From: Amaurobius ferox | Taxonomy: Eukaryota; Arthropoda; Arachnida; Araneae; Amaurobiidae | DNA length: 64,000 nt | Assembly (NCBI GenBank): GCA_951213105.1 | Contig: OX578144.1 | Span: forward strand, 82,845,015-82,909,014 | Reading direction: 5' to 3' | Shown: positions 40,901 to 49,906 of the stretch, piece by piece | Layout of the letters: each line of letters starts with the position of its first letter | Numbering within the stretch: position 1 is the stretch's first letter | Notes under the pieces: model-generated | Databases searched by the model: none | Told to the model about the DNA's origin: nothing | Seen by the model: only the letters and a program-made list of their open reading frames with translations | Program-made: the position numbers and the translations under genes

Positions 40901-41912
40901 TTTACATGATAAAGAGAAATATGTAGTTCATTATAGAAGTTTAAAACAATATTTGAAAATAGGTTTAAAGGCTGTAAGAGTACATAGAGTATTGCAATTT
41001 AAACAATCAAATTGGTTAAAAAAATATATAGATTTAAAGACTGAAATGAGAAAGATAGCTGCTAATGATTTTGAGAAAGATTTTTATAAATTAATGAATA
41101 ATTCTATATTTGGAAAAACAATGGAATCTATAAGAAAGCGAATTGATGTAAGATTATGTTGTAATTATGATCAAGTTAAAAAATTAATTGCTAAACCTAA
41201 TTTCAAATGTAGAACTATTTTTGATGAAAATTTGGTAGCTGTTCACATGAAAAAAACAAAACTATATTTTAATAAACCGATTTATGTTGGAATGAGTATA
41301 TTAGATTTATCTAAACATTTAATGTATGATTTTCATTATAATGTTATGAAACCGAGATATAAAGATAATATTAAGTTATTATATATGGATACAGATAGTT
41401 TTATATATGATATTAAAACAGATGACTTTTATGAAGATATGAAGTCTATGATTGATTATTTCGATACATCTGATTATCAAGTAAATAATCTGTATAATAT
41501 GCCTAGATGTAATAAAAGAGTATTAGGTAAAATGAAAGATGAAAATAACGGTGTGATTATGGAAGAATTTGTAGGTTTAAGAAGTAAAATGTATTCAATA
41601 AAATTAGAAAAACAGAGTGTTGAAGAATATAATAATAAAAATGAAGACCATAAAAATGTTGAGATTAAGAGGTCTAAAGGTACTAAGACTAGTACCGTTA
41701 AAAACAGAATATCATTTGAAGATTATAAAGACTGTTTATTAAATAAAAAAGATCAATATAGAACACAGAATTTAATTAGAAGTAAGAAACATGAATTGTA
41801 TTCAATTCATGTGAACAAGATAGCTTTATCAGCAAAAGATGATAAAAGATTTATATTAGAAGATGGTATGAATACTAGAGCTTTAGGACACTATAAAAAT
41901 GTTTCTATATAA
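37929..41912 (+). CDS. Protein-primed DNA polymerase B, multi-domain
   Basis: 1327 aa, uninterrupted. In order: SAP-like helices (1-40); two zinc knuckles (Cys120 CRICG, Cys149 CIICG with HxxxH); a Cys/His module resembling an OTU-type cysteine peptidase (Cys334 in NKCFMWSI, His419 in DHYCWIKN); a finger at Cys443 (CDRC...HVEYC); exonuclease I YADFES (Asp496, Glu498); an inserted endonuclease-VII-like HNH module (CHIC at 595, DHCHITGKYRGPAH at 610-623); exonuclease II LTGYDSHLF (Asp647); exonuclease III YVKTDVLIL (Asp816); polymerase A YLDANNLYGW (Asp912); B KLMNNSIFGK (1054-1063); C YMDTDS (Asp1154, Asp1156). The enzyme copies the element from a protein primer. All catalytic residues are present. 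The end YKNVSI reflects the next start motif. Confidence 0.97.
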   Translation: MELNLKTINELRKVVKLLNIKQPKGCKKVDLIKLLTKYIRKTGEYKPVLVDLLNLDISKYLEKKKKIFIDKAKKRKKIKKIFDSFNLRFDKNDFKSVFPEENVFTEEENLEKLFTEDRKCRICGKYYEDEEEHIKKELMIKRSKQKRKCIICGIYYKHLDNHISSRKHKKALDEGNVEIKEYETAYKSRLRSYRINNFNNIKIPLEFLEEKRKVVIEKIKHIMKEFNGIKVNFKLFCLYKLNEEIQEFTFKTENQIILKSNDLHTFYDYVIDNLINESDDFISKGSGWSLEEIKFLELRINKYQPLRGSSYIDLPEKIKSKQAIINVKNKDNKCFMWSILSAIYPVKKDPQRVSKYEQYKDELNFKGIDFPVSLDNIKKFEKLNNISVNVYSYDGSIYPLRITNNKLEKHVNFFYMKDHYCWIKNMNSLIRSQITNNHRIFLCDRCLNYFYSEERLKIHVEYCKDAVTINMPKKDEVIQFKNHERKMRVPYTIYADFESLLPKIDTCEQDQTKSYTVKYQKHVADAFCYYIKYEKEYFKPPVVYRGPDTIKKFVTMLKEDTLKIEKIIEDKTKKYESIKSMIEFDANHYKRTNICHICENQILNDDKVIDHCHITGKYRGPAHNICNLNYQIPKFIPVKIHNLTGYDSHLFIKELGFDQSKIDVIPNTEEKYISFSKKIGGMKFRFIDSFKFMSCSLDNLSKNLRKLPENIELNKCPPKIRKMKYINYLKSKYRETSLHFPDDKLDLITRKGVYPYDYMDSRDKYKETELPSKDKFYNKLNECNITDEEYKHAQRVWKEFNIKNLGEYTDLYVKTDVLILTDVFENFRDVCLKTYKLDPDWYFTAPGLSWDAMLKITNVKLDLLNDYDMILMIEKGLRGGVSQCCNRYGKANNKYMKNYDNSKESNYLMYLDANNLYGWAMSQYLPYGEFKWCNDYDKRELYNNKIKDDIGYIFEISLRYPKELHDYHSDLPLRPENRIPENSKQGKLLTTLHDKEKYVVHYRSLKQYLKIGLKAVRVHRVLQFKQSNWLKKYIDLKTEMRKIAANDFEKDFYKLMNNSIFGKTMESIRKRIDVRLCCNYDQVKKLIAKPNFKCRTIFDENLVAVHMKKTKLYFNKPIYVGMSILDLSKHLMYDFHYNVMKPRYKDNIKLLYMDTDSFIYDIKTDDFYEDMKSMIDYFDTSDYQVNNLYNMPRCNKRVLGKMKDENNGVIMEEFVGLRSKMYSIKLEKQSVEEYNNKNEDHKNVEIKRSKGTKTSTVKNRISFEDYKDCLLNKKDQYRTQNLIRSKKHELYSIHVNKIALSAKDDKRFILEDGMNTRALGHYKNVSI

Positions 41913-41916
41913 ATGG
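41895..41916 (+). promoter_or_regulatory. AAAAATGTTT-N8-ATGG start motif
   Basis: AAAAATGTTT, CTATATAA, ATGG, identical to the motif of the LRR gene on the other arm. It encodes the KNVSI end of the polymerase. Confidence 0.8.
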
Positions 41917-42158
41917 ATGAGTGCTTAGGTGATATTCGAGCTTTAAATTTTACAAATTCTGAAGAAATTTACTATATGACTTATCTTTGTAATGAATTGT
42001 ATGATTTATATATAAAATATGATCATAATAAAAAACTATTATCAGAAAGTTTTCACAGGTTGACTGAATTAATTGAAAAAGAAGAAAATAAAGATATTAA
42101 ATTGAATGGATTAGGAGTTTTATATGTTATTTCAAAGAATTTATTCTATTGGACATGA
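41913..42158 (+). CDS. Polinton small protein, unknown
   Basis: 81 aa, largely helical (TYLCNELYDLYIKYDHNKKL, then SFHRLTELIEKEEN). No family recognised. The ATG touches the polymerase stop. A further start motif follows its stop. Confidence 0.65.
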   Translation: MDECLGDIRALNFTNSEEIYYMTYLCNELYDLYIKYDHNKKLLSESFHRLTELIEKEENKDIKLNGLGVLYVISKNLFYWT

Positions 42159-42166
42159 ATTTTATA

Positions 42167-42186
42167 AAAAATGTTTAAATTAAATG
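42167..42186 (+). promoter_or_regulatory. AAAAATGTTT-N7-ATG start motif
   Basis: AAAAATGTTT, AAATTAA, ATG. The spacing is one base shorter than in the other copies. Confidence 0.6.
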
Positions 42187-42345
42187 ATCCTGAAAAAAAA
42201 TTGTGCCGCCTTACTTGAGTCAACTGAGAAAAACAATAATCTTAGAAGCGAGGTCAAAGATGAGCAATCCTTATCTTTTCACACCCGGCGCAAAAAAAAT
42301 CAATCAACACGTGGCGCGCTTTCTAAAGAGGAAAAAATAATGTGA
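42184..42345 (+). CDS. Possible 53-aa protein
   Basis: An ATG in TTAAATGATC opens 53 codons to TGA at 42343. The text is hydrophilic and its bases include GC-rich patches (TGTGCCGCC, GTGGCGCGC) unlike the AT-rich neighbours, which argues for a non-coding or recently changed segment. The start motif is the only support. Confidence 0.35.
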   Translation: MILKKNCAALLESTEKNNNLRSEVKDEQSLSFHTRRKKNQSTRGALSKEEKIM

Positions 42346-42473
42346 AAGACAGATCATTCTATATAATTTTCTACAAGTCAGTGCAGTTTTAATATATTAG
42401 AGGGGTTTATAAAACTATTTTATCTCTATAATTCAGGGGGGATGACTATCCTCATATAATGTTTAGTTTATAA
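42346..42473. other. Short intergenic stretch
   Basis: AT-rich with a G6 run at about 42436. No gene. Ends in the start motif of the next gene. Confidence 0.5.
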
Positions 42474-42495
42474 AAAAATGTTTACTAATAAATGG
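42474..42495 (+). promoter_or_regulatory. AAAAATGTTT-N8-ATGG start motif
   Basis: AAAAATGTTT, ACTAATAA, ATGG. The 22 bases match the motif of the broken paralogue at the left end. Confidence 0.8.
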
Positions 42496-42776
42496 AAGAG
42501 TTCAATAGACTGAGAGGTTATCCTAAGACGTTTAAATTAAATGATTTATATCCTGGGGAATATAATCTGATATCATTGAAAAAAATTAAAACAAAATATG
42601 GAAATACAGTAATCATAAAGTTATATGTGGGAGATATAGAAAAAGATTATTATCTGGCGAATAAGCACGGTATGCTATCTGATGAATCTATATATGAAAT
42701 CAATAAAGGTAGATTTTTATTTAAGTATTCAGTTATGATTAATGATAAATATGAATATGAATTAGAGGAAGCTTAA
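42492..42776 (+). CDS. Right-end small protein, possible OB-like/ssDNA-binding-like
   Basis: 94 aa. The layout is LNDLYPGEYNLISLKKIKTK, YGNTVIIKLYVGD, DYYLANKHGM, NKGRFLFKY, DKYEYELEE. The TKYG...I.L.V.D...YLANKHG pattern, alternating short strands with a Gly turn, is seen in small Polinton proteins and suggests a compact beta-barrel. A DNA-binding role is inference. The broken left copy (28556-28791) shares the conserved words and the start motif. It is the last right-arm gene. Confidence 0.7.
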   Translation: MEEFNRLRGYPKTFKLNDLYPGEYNLISLKKIKTKYGNTVIIKLYVGDIEKDYYLANKHGMLSDESIYEINKGRFLFKYSVMINDKYEYELEEA

Positions 42777-42986
42777 TATATTTTAGAGTTAAAAGGAACA
42801 GCACTCTTAGTAAGAATATTATTATAAGATTAGTAAAGAACAACTTACTTTTGTTGATTTTTCTAAGCTATAGATGGCAGCACTTCCTTTAATATTTATT
42901 AATCTTTTAATATATATTAAACTATAGTACTTTGTGTATATATTCTTCAAAAACTATCCTTCTTTATTTTATATTATTTATAAACT

Positions 42987-43036
42987 ATTTTTTAGTCGAA
43001 AAGGTCTTAGATGTTAACTTTTTTCGACTAAAAAAT
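42987..43036. repeat. Perfect 16-bp inverted repeat, 18-nt loop
   Basis: ATTTTTTAGTCGAAAA (42987-43002) and its exact reverse complement (43021-43036). Confidence 0.85.
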
Positions 43037-43082
43037 ATTATGTCATGTTTATATTTTTAAAATTTTGATGTGTTATTGCCCC

Positions 43083-43146
43083 GGGGTTGGCTGAATGGAT
43101 AAAGCAATGGTCTACTATCAGAAAGATGCTGGTTCAAATCTCCATG
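43083..43146 (+). other. tRNA-like patch (A-box and partial B-box)
   Basis: TGGCTGAATGGATAAAGC fits a tRNA D-arm/A box, and GGTTCAAATCTC about 40 bases later approaches a B box. The acceptor and T stems do not pair properly, so it is not a working tRNA. It may be a decayed tRNA or SINE head inside the element, or chance. Confidence 0.3.
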
Positions 43147-43364
43147 TGCACTGTGAATATATGATCCGTACGTTATTTATTAGAATTAATTAGATTTAAT
43201 TAGTATTAGTCTATATATATATATAGTATATTAATTGTATATTCCTTGTCTATTTCAGTCATAGAATATTGGAGATGGAATCCTGGCTGTGTTGAATAGT
43301 GGGCCTGACTGACTGATGAGGAGCCTGGCTGATGAGAAGTCCTAAGAAAAAAAAAAGGATTTCC

Positions 43365-43430
43365 CCCCCGTAGACCTCAAAACCCCCAACGTGTTGAGAC
43401 GTATTTAACATCAGAAAAGGTCTACGGGGG
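43365..43430. repeat. 13-bp inverted repeat with C-rich/G-rich arms
   Basis: CCCCCGTAGACCT (43365-43377) pairs with AGGTCTACGGGGG (43418-43430). The 40-nt loop contains a second possible stem (CTCAA...TTGAG). C-run and G-run arms flank it. A possible origin, packaging or transcript-end structure. Confidence 0.8.
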
Positions 43431-43647
43431 AAGGGGTTTTTTGCTGAATTTTACTATATTTTATTTTAGATTGGATAGTGCTGCCATCTATCAAATAAAT
43501 CTTCATAACGTTGCACTTAGGAGAGATAAAAGGCTTCGCTGTGTCGATAAACACTTTTATTTTTTTTGCTTCTGATATGAGAAAGCTTAAAGAGCCTTTC
43601 TATCTGTTCATATCTATAAAACCATATATTACAGTTCAAAGTAGATT

Positions 43648-44221
43648 TATATATTCTGGTATGGTAAATATGAGAGTTATTCTATGATTTTCTAACCTAT
43701 CATGTTTAATCACTTTATTTTCTGACTTTAATTATGTTGAAAAATATTTTTATTTTTTCAGGACCCATGTTTTAAAAATAAATCTTTAGATCAAACTTTT
43801 ATGGGGGGACTTATGGTCCCCCCATATATTTTAAAGCTTAGAGGATTTATTTAATCCTTTCACCGTAATTTAGCTATGTATGAGGGAGCCCCAAAATGGA
43901 GCGGCCTATCTTTGATTTTTTTGACACCATTTAAAATGGCATTATATTTTTTACCGACCTATATATGGGGGGACTAACGGTCCCCTCATAAATATGCTCA
44001 TAATGGGGCTCTTTTAATCATTTTCACGCATTTATCTAAAAAAAAAGTTAAAATTTGGTCTAAATGTTAAAAAGGCCTTATTTTGATATAAAATCATGTT
44101 TTTAATATTAATATGGATCGATACCTTTTTTTTATATATAAAAAAGATAAAAATAAGTTATAAAATATAGTTTTTAGTGTATATAGTACATGTGCGCTCA
44201 TACGTTCATAGATATACTACT
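43648..44221. repeat. Polinton right terminal inverted repeat, 574 bp
   Basis: Reverse complement of 27663-28236 with a single mismatch (43975). Ends ...GATATACTACT just before GCTATA. Confidence 0.97.
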
Positions 44222-44227
44222 GCTATA
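44222..44227. repeat. Polinton target duplication, right (GCTATA)
   Basis: Exact copy of 27657-27662. Confidence 0.95.
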
Positions 44228-45356
44228 TTATCATAATTATTTCAGGAATTATTTTTTTTCATATAGAAAATTGTGCAGATAAACTTTTATTGGCAAGAAC
44301 ATCAGATTACTTCATTATGAATAAATCAGATTACTTAGTTATGAATAAATTTTGCGCTGTGAAATAAAGAACAACCTTATAACCCACCTTTAAATTTCTA
44401 AATGCTTATAATTGCTTTAGCAACTTACTGAACGGAAAACCGTTGTTCCTGGAGTCTTAAAAAATGATTTCTTCATAAATTACTATTTTTTGTTTTAAAA
44501 CCAACATCCTCAATCTTTCAAGCTACTACTTGAAAGATTAAATTTCTAAAATAACAATCACAGTACCTATTACGCTTAAGGCGTGAGAGTGAATGATGTG
44601 ATGGCCCGAACTAGCAATTCATTAATAAACTTTTACAGTCTTATCACTATAGATCTTAATCGAAATTGTTCGCATATTGCAATTTAAAATGTACTAATAA
44701 AATTGTATGGAAACACTCCAATACACTTCAATCAATACTTTAAAAATAAACACAACCGAAAAATTGGCCATAATTAAAAGTATTTTATTAAAATCTCCAT
44801 TAGCGGAGAAAAATTTCACGGCTATAGCACTTTCGAGGATAACCATGCCCTTCATCAGCGGCAAAGTGACAATATATGAGATAAAACATGAGTTTAAATA
44901 GAGGCCATAACCGCCAAAAAATATTTACATATTAATCATTTTACATTTTTAAGTACGAGGTATTTAAAATATAATTTAATTATAAAATACAAAAATATGG
45001 AAAAGGTACATAAATTAAATGGTGACCAATAGAAATGTCGTTAAAAAGTAAATAAAGCATCAGAAAATCATAACCATTCAGTTAAAAATTATAGTATAAA
45101 TATGATGTTTTATAGGACGTCATGACGTAACACGCAATATAAAAATCATAATCCGTAACCTCTAAATTACCAGTGCAGTGTTTCACTGCACAATCTTCTT
45201 CCCTACATTTGGGATAGAGACTCCATGATTTCAACAACTGCATATATTTTTCTTCTTTCAGAACAAATTCTTTTTTTAATCATATTCCATGCATATCGAA
45301 CCTTCTTTAACTGCGTTGTGAGCACAATACTTTTCTTACAGGCTCAAATTCATTTG
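44228..45356. other. No gene recognised
   Basis: AT-rich spacer between the Polinton and R1 copy 5. A 64-codon open frame (44707-44901) has no motif. AATAAATCAGATTACTTMRTTAT is repeated near 44315-44350. Confidence 0.45.
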
Positions 45357-46275
45357 GAACACTTTCCAACATAGTTGAAAAGTGTTCTTTGGTCATTCTA
45401 TCCGTCCACTTGAACGATAACTGTCGTAGAAATGACTTTATCAAAATAAAAGTTCAACATGTTGTTGAGACTGTCTGTGGGACACGAGGAAATAAAACTG
45501 AATAATGTAACCCAATTAGTTTCGGATTGAACCCGGGTTGAAAAAAAAATGAAATACATTGAACCCTATGGGACTTAATTTTTCAAACATTTTTAAGCGA
45601 AGTTAAAATTCACAAAAATGTGAAATTTTAGAAAATCTGCAAATTATCAAGTAAATTCCAGAATTTTTTTTTCAACAAAATATGTTAGGTATTCTTTTAA
45701 ATCAAAATCAAAATAATAATTATACCCATGATATATGAAGAGATCACGTGACTCATTGTAAAATAAAACATGGAATCGATTTTTTTAGTGTGTAAAGATC
45801 GTGATATTTAAAAATCTTTTAAATTTATATGTAGTGTTTCATCCGTCATAAAACCGATTTATTTTTGCAAATTAACTGTGTATCTAAATTCCATGCCTAC
45901 GCAATTACAACATTTTTTATTTTAAATGACCACTAAACTTTGATTATTTCTCCAACGAAGCCTGATTTTAACTTATGCAGAATGTAAACAAATCAAGCGA
46001 TTGCATGGTGAGTTGCATAAAAATTTGTTTTTACTCAAAATTTAGCTCTAGAATATATATGATATGAATGCTATATTCATTGATTTTCATAGAAAAGCAA
46101 ACGATTTATATTTTAATGAAATTTTAAATTTTCAATTATAATAAATTACTGTAGTACTGTGATAATTTAAAATTTCCCACTGCTGAATGTATCACATTTT
46201 AGAGACGTTTAAATAAAATTGCATGTCAGTTGGAAAGTGTTTCATAACCAGTGATTACGTATTTCTTGTTTAATA
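45357..46275 (-). repeat. Repeat family R1, copy 5
   Basis: Runs from AACACTTTCCAACATAGTTG (45358) to TTGGAAAGTGTTTCATAACC...TTTCTTGTTTAA (46275). Contains the GAACCCGGGTTGAA landmark. Confidence 0.75.
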
Positions 46276-46485
46276 TTATTTAATACATATCGCACCTTTA
46301 CTAACTGCATATCAAGGCCATTACTACACTTACTAGCTATCTCAATTCGGTAAAATACCTTGCAATATTGATATGAATGAATTTGATTGCAAAACGTGTT
46401 TTATGTACAAGTGCTCTTTAACTTAAAACTTTCTGAACTTACGACATATCGCTATTACAATTAAGGCAAAAATAATTCATTCATG
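46276..46485. other. Short spacer before the LTR array
   Basis: No gene or repeat recognised. Confidence 0.4.
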
Positions 46486-46490
46486 GGAGT
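46486..46490. repeat. Target duplication GGAGT, left of LTR array
   Basis: GGAGT precedes the first TGTAATGCC and is repeated at 60905-60909 after the last CACA. Confidence 0.85.
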
Positions 46491-47388
46491 TGTAATGCCA
46501 GAAATGTAAAGTAATAAATATTTGGAAGGATTAAAAAATAATGGAACCAGGAATGCGGGCGGAATATCCCCACGCTAAGCAGATGGGCGATAATATACAG
46601 GTGGCCCCATATCTTACATACCACGCCCATGTTTACATACCACGCTAAGCCGTTTGGCGGCAACCGAGACGGCGAAGCCATGTCTACGGATGAGCCCTCA
46701 GCTCTACATTTCAGCACGTGGACCGCCGACCGGAAAAGGGATATAAGTGAGAGTTGCTCGAAGTGGGAGTCAGAATTGGTCAAGGCAGGCTGTTGGAGTT
46801 AGACTAGTCAAGAAGAAACGACGGTAGCAGAGTTAAGAGTTGTGTGTGCGTCTCTGATATAGGAATTCGAAGGAGAGCTCATGGTCATCTGGTATTGCAA
46901 GTGTAAAGTGTGACAAAGCATCGGTGTTACCCAAGTTATATGAAAGAAGATCAGGTACCGTACAATTAAACTATATGAGGATAACCTCTTTGTCTAAATT
47001 TGTGTTTTTAAGGAAAAGCTAATTAATGCATCCCACCACGTGCTCCAACCAAATATCAATTCATCTGGCATTACACCCCCCGAACTACCATTGAGATGTA
47101 TTCCACTATTGTGATATTTATTTAATTTGTAAAACTAAAGAGTGTAAATTGAGTATGTGATAAATAAATGTTTGTTCCTTTACTATTAACCTTAATTTTT
47201 AGTTTGTTAACCTAGTATCCCGTTAAGCACAGAAATAGGTGGGTTTTGCGGCCACCAACGCAATGTACACAGCAGTAAGTTTTAGAACAGATTACATGTA
47301 TAATTAATATACTAATAAATAATTAATTTAATGTAAAATGCATTTTTGACAATATTAATTTTAATCAACAAAATTAATAATCGGCACA
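46491..47388 (+). repeat. LTR 1 (outermost left)
   Basis: 898 bp, TGTAATG...CACA. It carries private differences from LTRs 2-7: GGAATATCC for GGATTATCC, GGCGAAGCC for GGCGACGCC, GACCGGAAAAGG for GACCGAAAAAGG, GAAACGACGG for GAAGCGACGG. A TATA-like GGGATATAAGTG (about 46738) and an AATAAA-type signal (GATAAATAAATG, about 47161) fit U3 and R. Confidence 0.95.
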
Positions 47389-47652
47389 TTTGGTGCTCGT
47401 GACTTTAGCAGTAACGGGAATAAAATAAGGATTTATGAAATTAATAAAAATAAAAGGAATAATAATAATAAAAAATAAATATTGATAAGGTTGGACAACT
47501 GGTGGCGACATTGATGATTATGAAAATATTGTGCACAATTCTCATTTCTCCTTATGTTATATGTATGATTATGTAAAGTTTTATCAATGAAATGGAAAAA
47601 ATGGTTCTTCTAAATGAGATCGAAGGTATAATTAGAAAAATGGGATATAGGA

Positions 47653-48072
47653 ATGGGACCAGTTAAAAAAGTGGTGAAAAGTTCAATTATAACAAGGAGT
47701 TCAAGTTTGAAAGAAGATTCAAAAATATCAAATAAAAATTATAGTAAATTGGATAGAAATAATAAAAATATGGATATTCCAGTAATGCAGATCCTGCCAT
47801 TATTTAGTGGGAGTAAGGAGGAAGATATAAATTTCTTTATAAAACAATTTGATGAATTAGCGGAGTTAGCAAGTTGGAAGGAAGAGCATAAAGTGGCTAT
47901 CATTAAAACCAGATTAAAAGATAAGGCTATGCAGTTTTTAATTCAAAACCCTGAATTACAAAACGAAAAGGAGTTTGATAAAATAAAAATATTACTAATA
48001 AATAAATTTTCAAACAGAATAACGATAACGCAAGAACAGGACGCTTTCAATAAAATAAAACAAAGAATATGA
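47653..48072 (+). CDS. Gag fragment, copy 1 (Gypsy-type capsid region)
   Basis: 139 aa. A basic serine-rich leader (1-40) is followed by a retrotransposon Gag/capsid-like core: ILPLFSGSKEEDINFFIKQF, ELASWKEEHKVAIIKTRLKD, KAMQFLIQNPEL, FDKIKILLINKFSNR. It ends at KIKQRI, before any nucleocapsid, protease or reverse transcriptase. The plus orientation agrees with the TATA, primer site and polypurine tract. Whether the fragment is translated and helps packaging by a related autonomous element is unknown. The same protein recurs in all six internal segments. Confidence 0.8.
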   Translation: MGPVKKVVKSSIITRSSSLKEDSKISNKNYSKLDRNNKNMDIPVMQILPLFSGSKEEDINFFIKQFDELAELASWKEEHKVAIIKTRLKDKAMQFLIQNPELQNEKEFDKIKILLINKFSNRITITQEQDAFNKIKQRI

Positions 48073-48744
48073 AAAATATGTAAAAAGTTTGTAATTAATG
48101 TCATAAATAGAAAGTGATAATTGAGTGTATATGTATATGTTTTAAATTGTGGATATAAGTATATTTCAAAAAGTATGTTATGTATTTCTGACATTACATA
48201 TATGGCAAGTTCAAAAAAAAAAAAAAAAAAAAGTGAAATAACAAAGTAATTTATAAATAATATGGTGGTATGGAATTCAACCATAACCAAGAATCGGAAG
48301 TTGATAGTTGCACTACTACAATATGTTACAAAATGAAATGATAACAAGAAAATGTATAATAATAATAAAGTAATGAATGCTGTTATGTAATGATATGTCG
48401 TATGTAAATAATTATGTAAAAGGAGAAATGAAAATTATGCATTGCAAATAATATATATCAAAATTTACAATTTAATAATAATGTGAATGTTGGTAATCCT
48501 CATGTAATTTATGGTACATTATGTCAATTATGAATAATGGACTAACTTGACAGGGAACTATCAAGAAACTACAAAGAACTATCAAAGCTATGAGTTGTAC
48601 GAGGCTAAAAAGTGGAACTCAGCCTTTCTCACGATGGATGAACTTATGTGTTTGCGAGGAACCATTGTGAACTTAATTTCTTACCACTGGGGTGAAACTG
48701 TGGGAGAGTAACTTTTGGACTTTTTTTTCGCGGGGGGGTGAGAA

Positions 48745-49642
48745 TGTAATGCCAGAAATGTAAAGTAATAAATATTTGGAAGGATTAAAAAATAATGGAA
48801 CCAGGAATGCGGGCGGATTATCCCCACGCTAAGCAGATGGGCGATAATATACAGGTGGCCCCATATCTTACATACCACGCCCATGTTTACATACCACGCT
48901 AAGCCGTTTGGCGGCAACCGAGACGGCGACGCCATGTCTACGGATGAGCCCTCAGCTCTACATTTCAGCACGTGGACCGCCGACCGAAAAAGGGATATAA
49001 GTGAGAGTTGCTCGAAGTGGGAGTCAGAATTGGTCAAGGCAGGCTGTTGGAGTTAGACTAGTCAAGAAGAAGCGACGGTAGCAGAGTTAAGAGTTGTGTG
49101 TGCGTCTCTGATATAGGAATTCGAAGGAGAGCTCATGGTCATCTGGTATTGCAAGTGTAAAGTGTGACAAAGCATCGGTGTTACCTAAGTTATATGAAAG
49201 AAGATCAGGTACCGTACAATTAAACTATATGAGGATAACCTCTTTGTCTAAATTTGTGTTTTTAAGGAAAAGCTAATTAATGCATCCCACCACGTGCTCC
49301 AACCAAATATCAATTCATCTGGCATTACACCCCCCGAACTACCATTGAGATGTATTCCACTATTGTGATATTTATTTAATTTGTAAAACTAAAGAGTGTA
49401 AATTGAGTATGTGATAAATAAATGTTTGTTCCTTTACTATTAACCTTAATTTTTAGTTTGTTAACCTAGTATCCCGTTAAGCACAGAAATAGGTGGGTTT
49501 TGCGGCCACCAACGCAATGTACACAGCAGTAAGTTTTAGAACAGATTACATGTATAATTAATATACTAATAAATAATTAATTTAATGTAAAATGCATTTT
49601 TGACAATATTAATTTTAATCAACAAAATTAATAATCGGCACA
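48745..49642 (+). repeat. LTR 2
   Basis: 898 bp; shares ACCTAAGTT with LTR 3 (ACCCAAGTT in LTRs 1 and 4-7). Confidence 0.95.
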
Positions 49643-49906
49643 TTTGGTGCTCGTGACTTTAGCAGTAACGGGAATAAAATAAGGATTTATGAAATTAATA
49701 AAAATAAAAGGAATAATAATAATAAAAAATAAATATTGATAAGGTTGGACAACTGGTGGCGACATAGATGATTGTGAAAATATTGTGCACAATTCTCATT
49801 TCTCCTTATGTTATATGTATGATTATGTAAAGTTTTATCAATGAAATGGAAAAAATGGTTCTTCTAAATGAGATCGAAGGTATAATTAGAAAAATGGGAT
49901 ATAGGA

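Larger units (their letters stand above)
42777..43647. other. Polinton right non-coding region with two strong inverted repeats
   Basis: 870 bp without a gene between the last gene and the right TIR. It contains two hairpin-forming inverted repeats and a tRNA-like patch, listed separately. No such region exists at the left end, where the last gene lies 97 bp from the TIR. Confidence 0.7.
27663..44221. mobile_element. Maverick/Polinton virus-like transposon, complete boundaries
   Basis: A 16,559-bp element with AG...CT ends, 574-bp TIRs and a perfect 6-bp target duplication. It carries the hallmark Polinton set: protein-primed DNA polymerase B, retroviral-type integrase, A32-like ATPase, adenovirus-type protease, major and minor capsid proteins. 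Polintons replicate by protein priming, insert with the integrase and, from their capsid genes, are thought able to form virions. Several genes carry lesions described in their entries, so this copy is probably not fully functional as assembled. Genes run outward from a divergent promoter at 34700-34755. Confidence 0.97.

Noticed and set aside
42367..42395. TATA plus TCAGT initiator promoter
   Set aside because: The TATA-to-initiator spacing (about 21 nt) is too short for a standard arthropod core promoter.
43083..43146. Functional tRNA gene in the Polinton
   Set aside because: Only A-box and partial B-box match; acceptor and T stems do not pair.
48681..49037. Recurring 118-codon minus-strand frame in every LTR
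   Set aside because: Antisense to the LTR promoter region; no family resemblance. Its conservation only reflects LTR identity.
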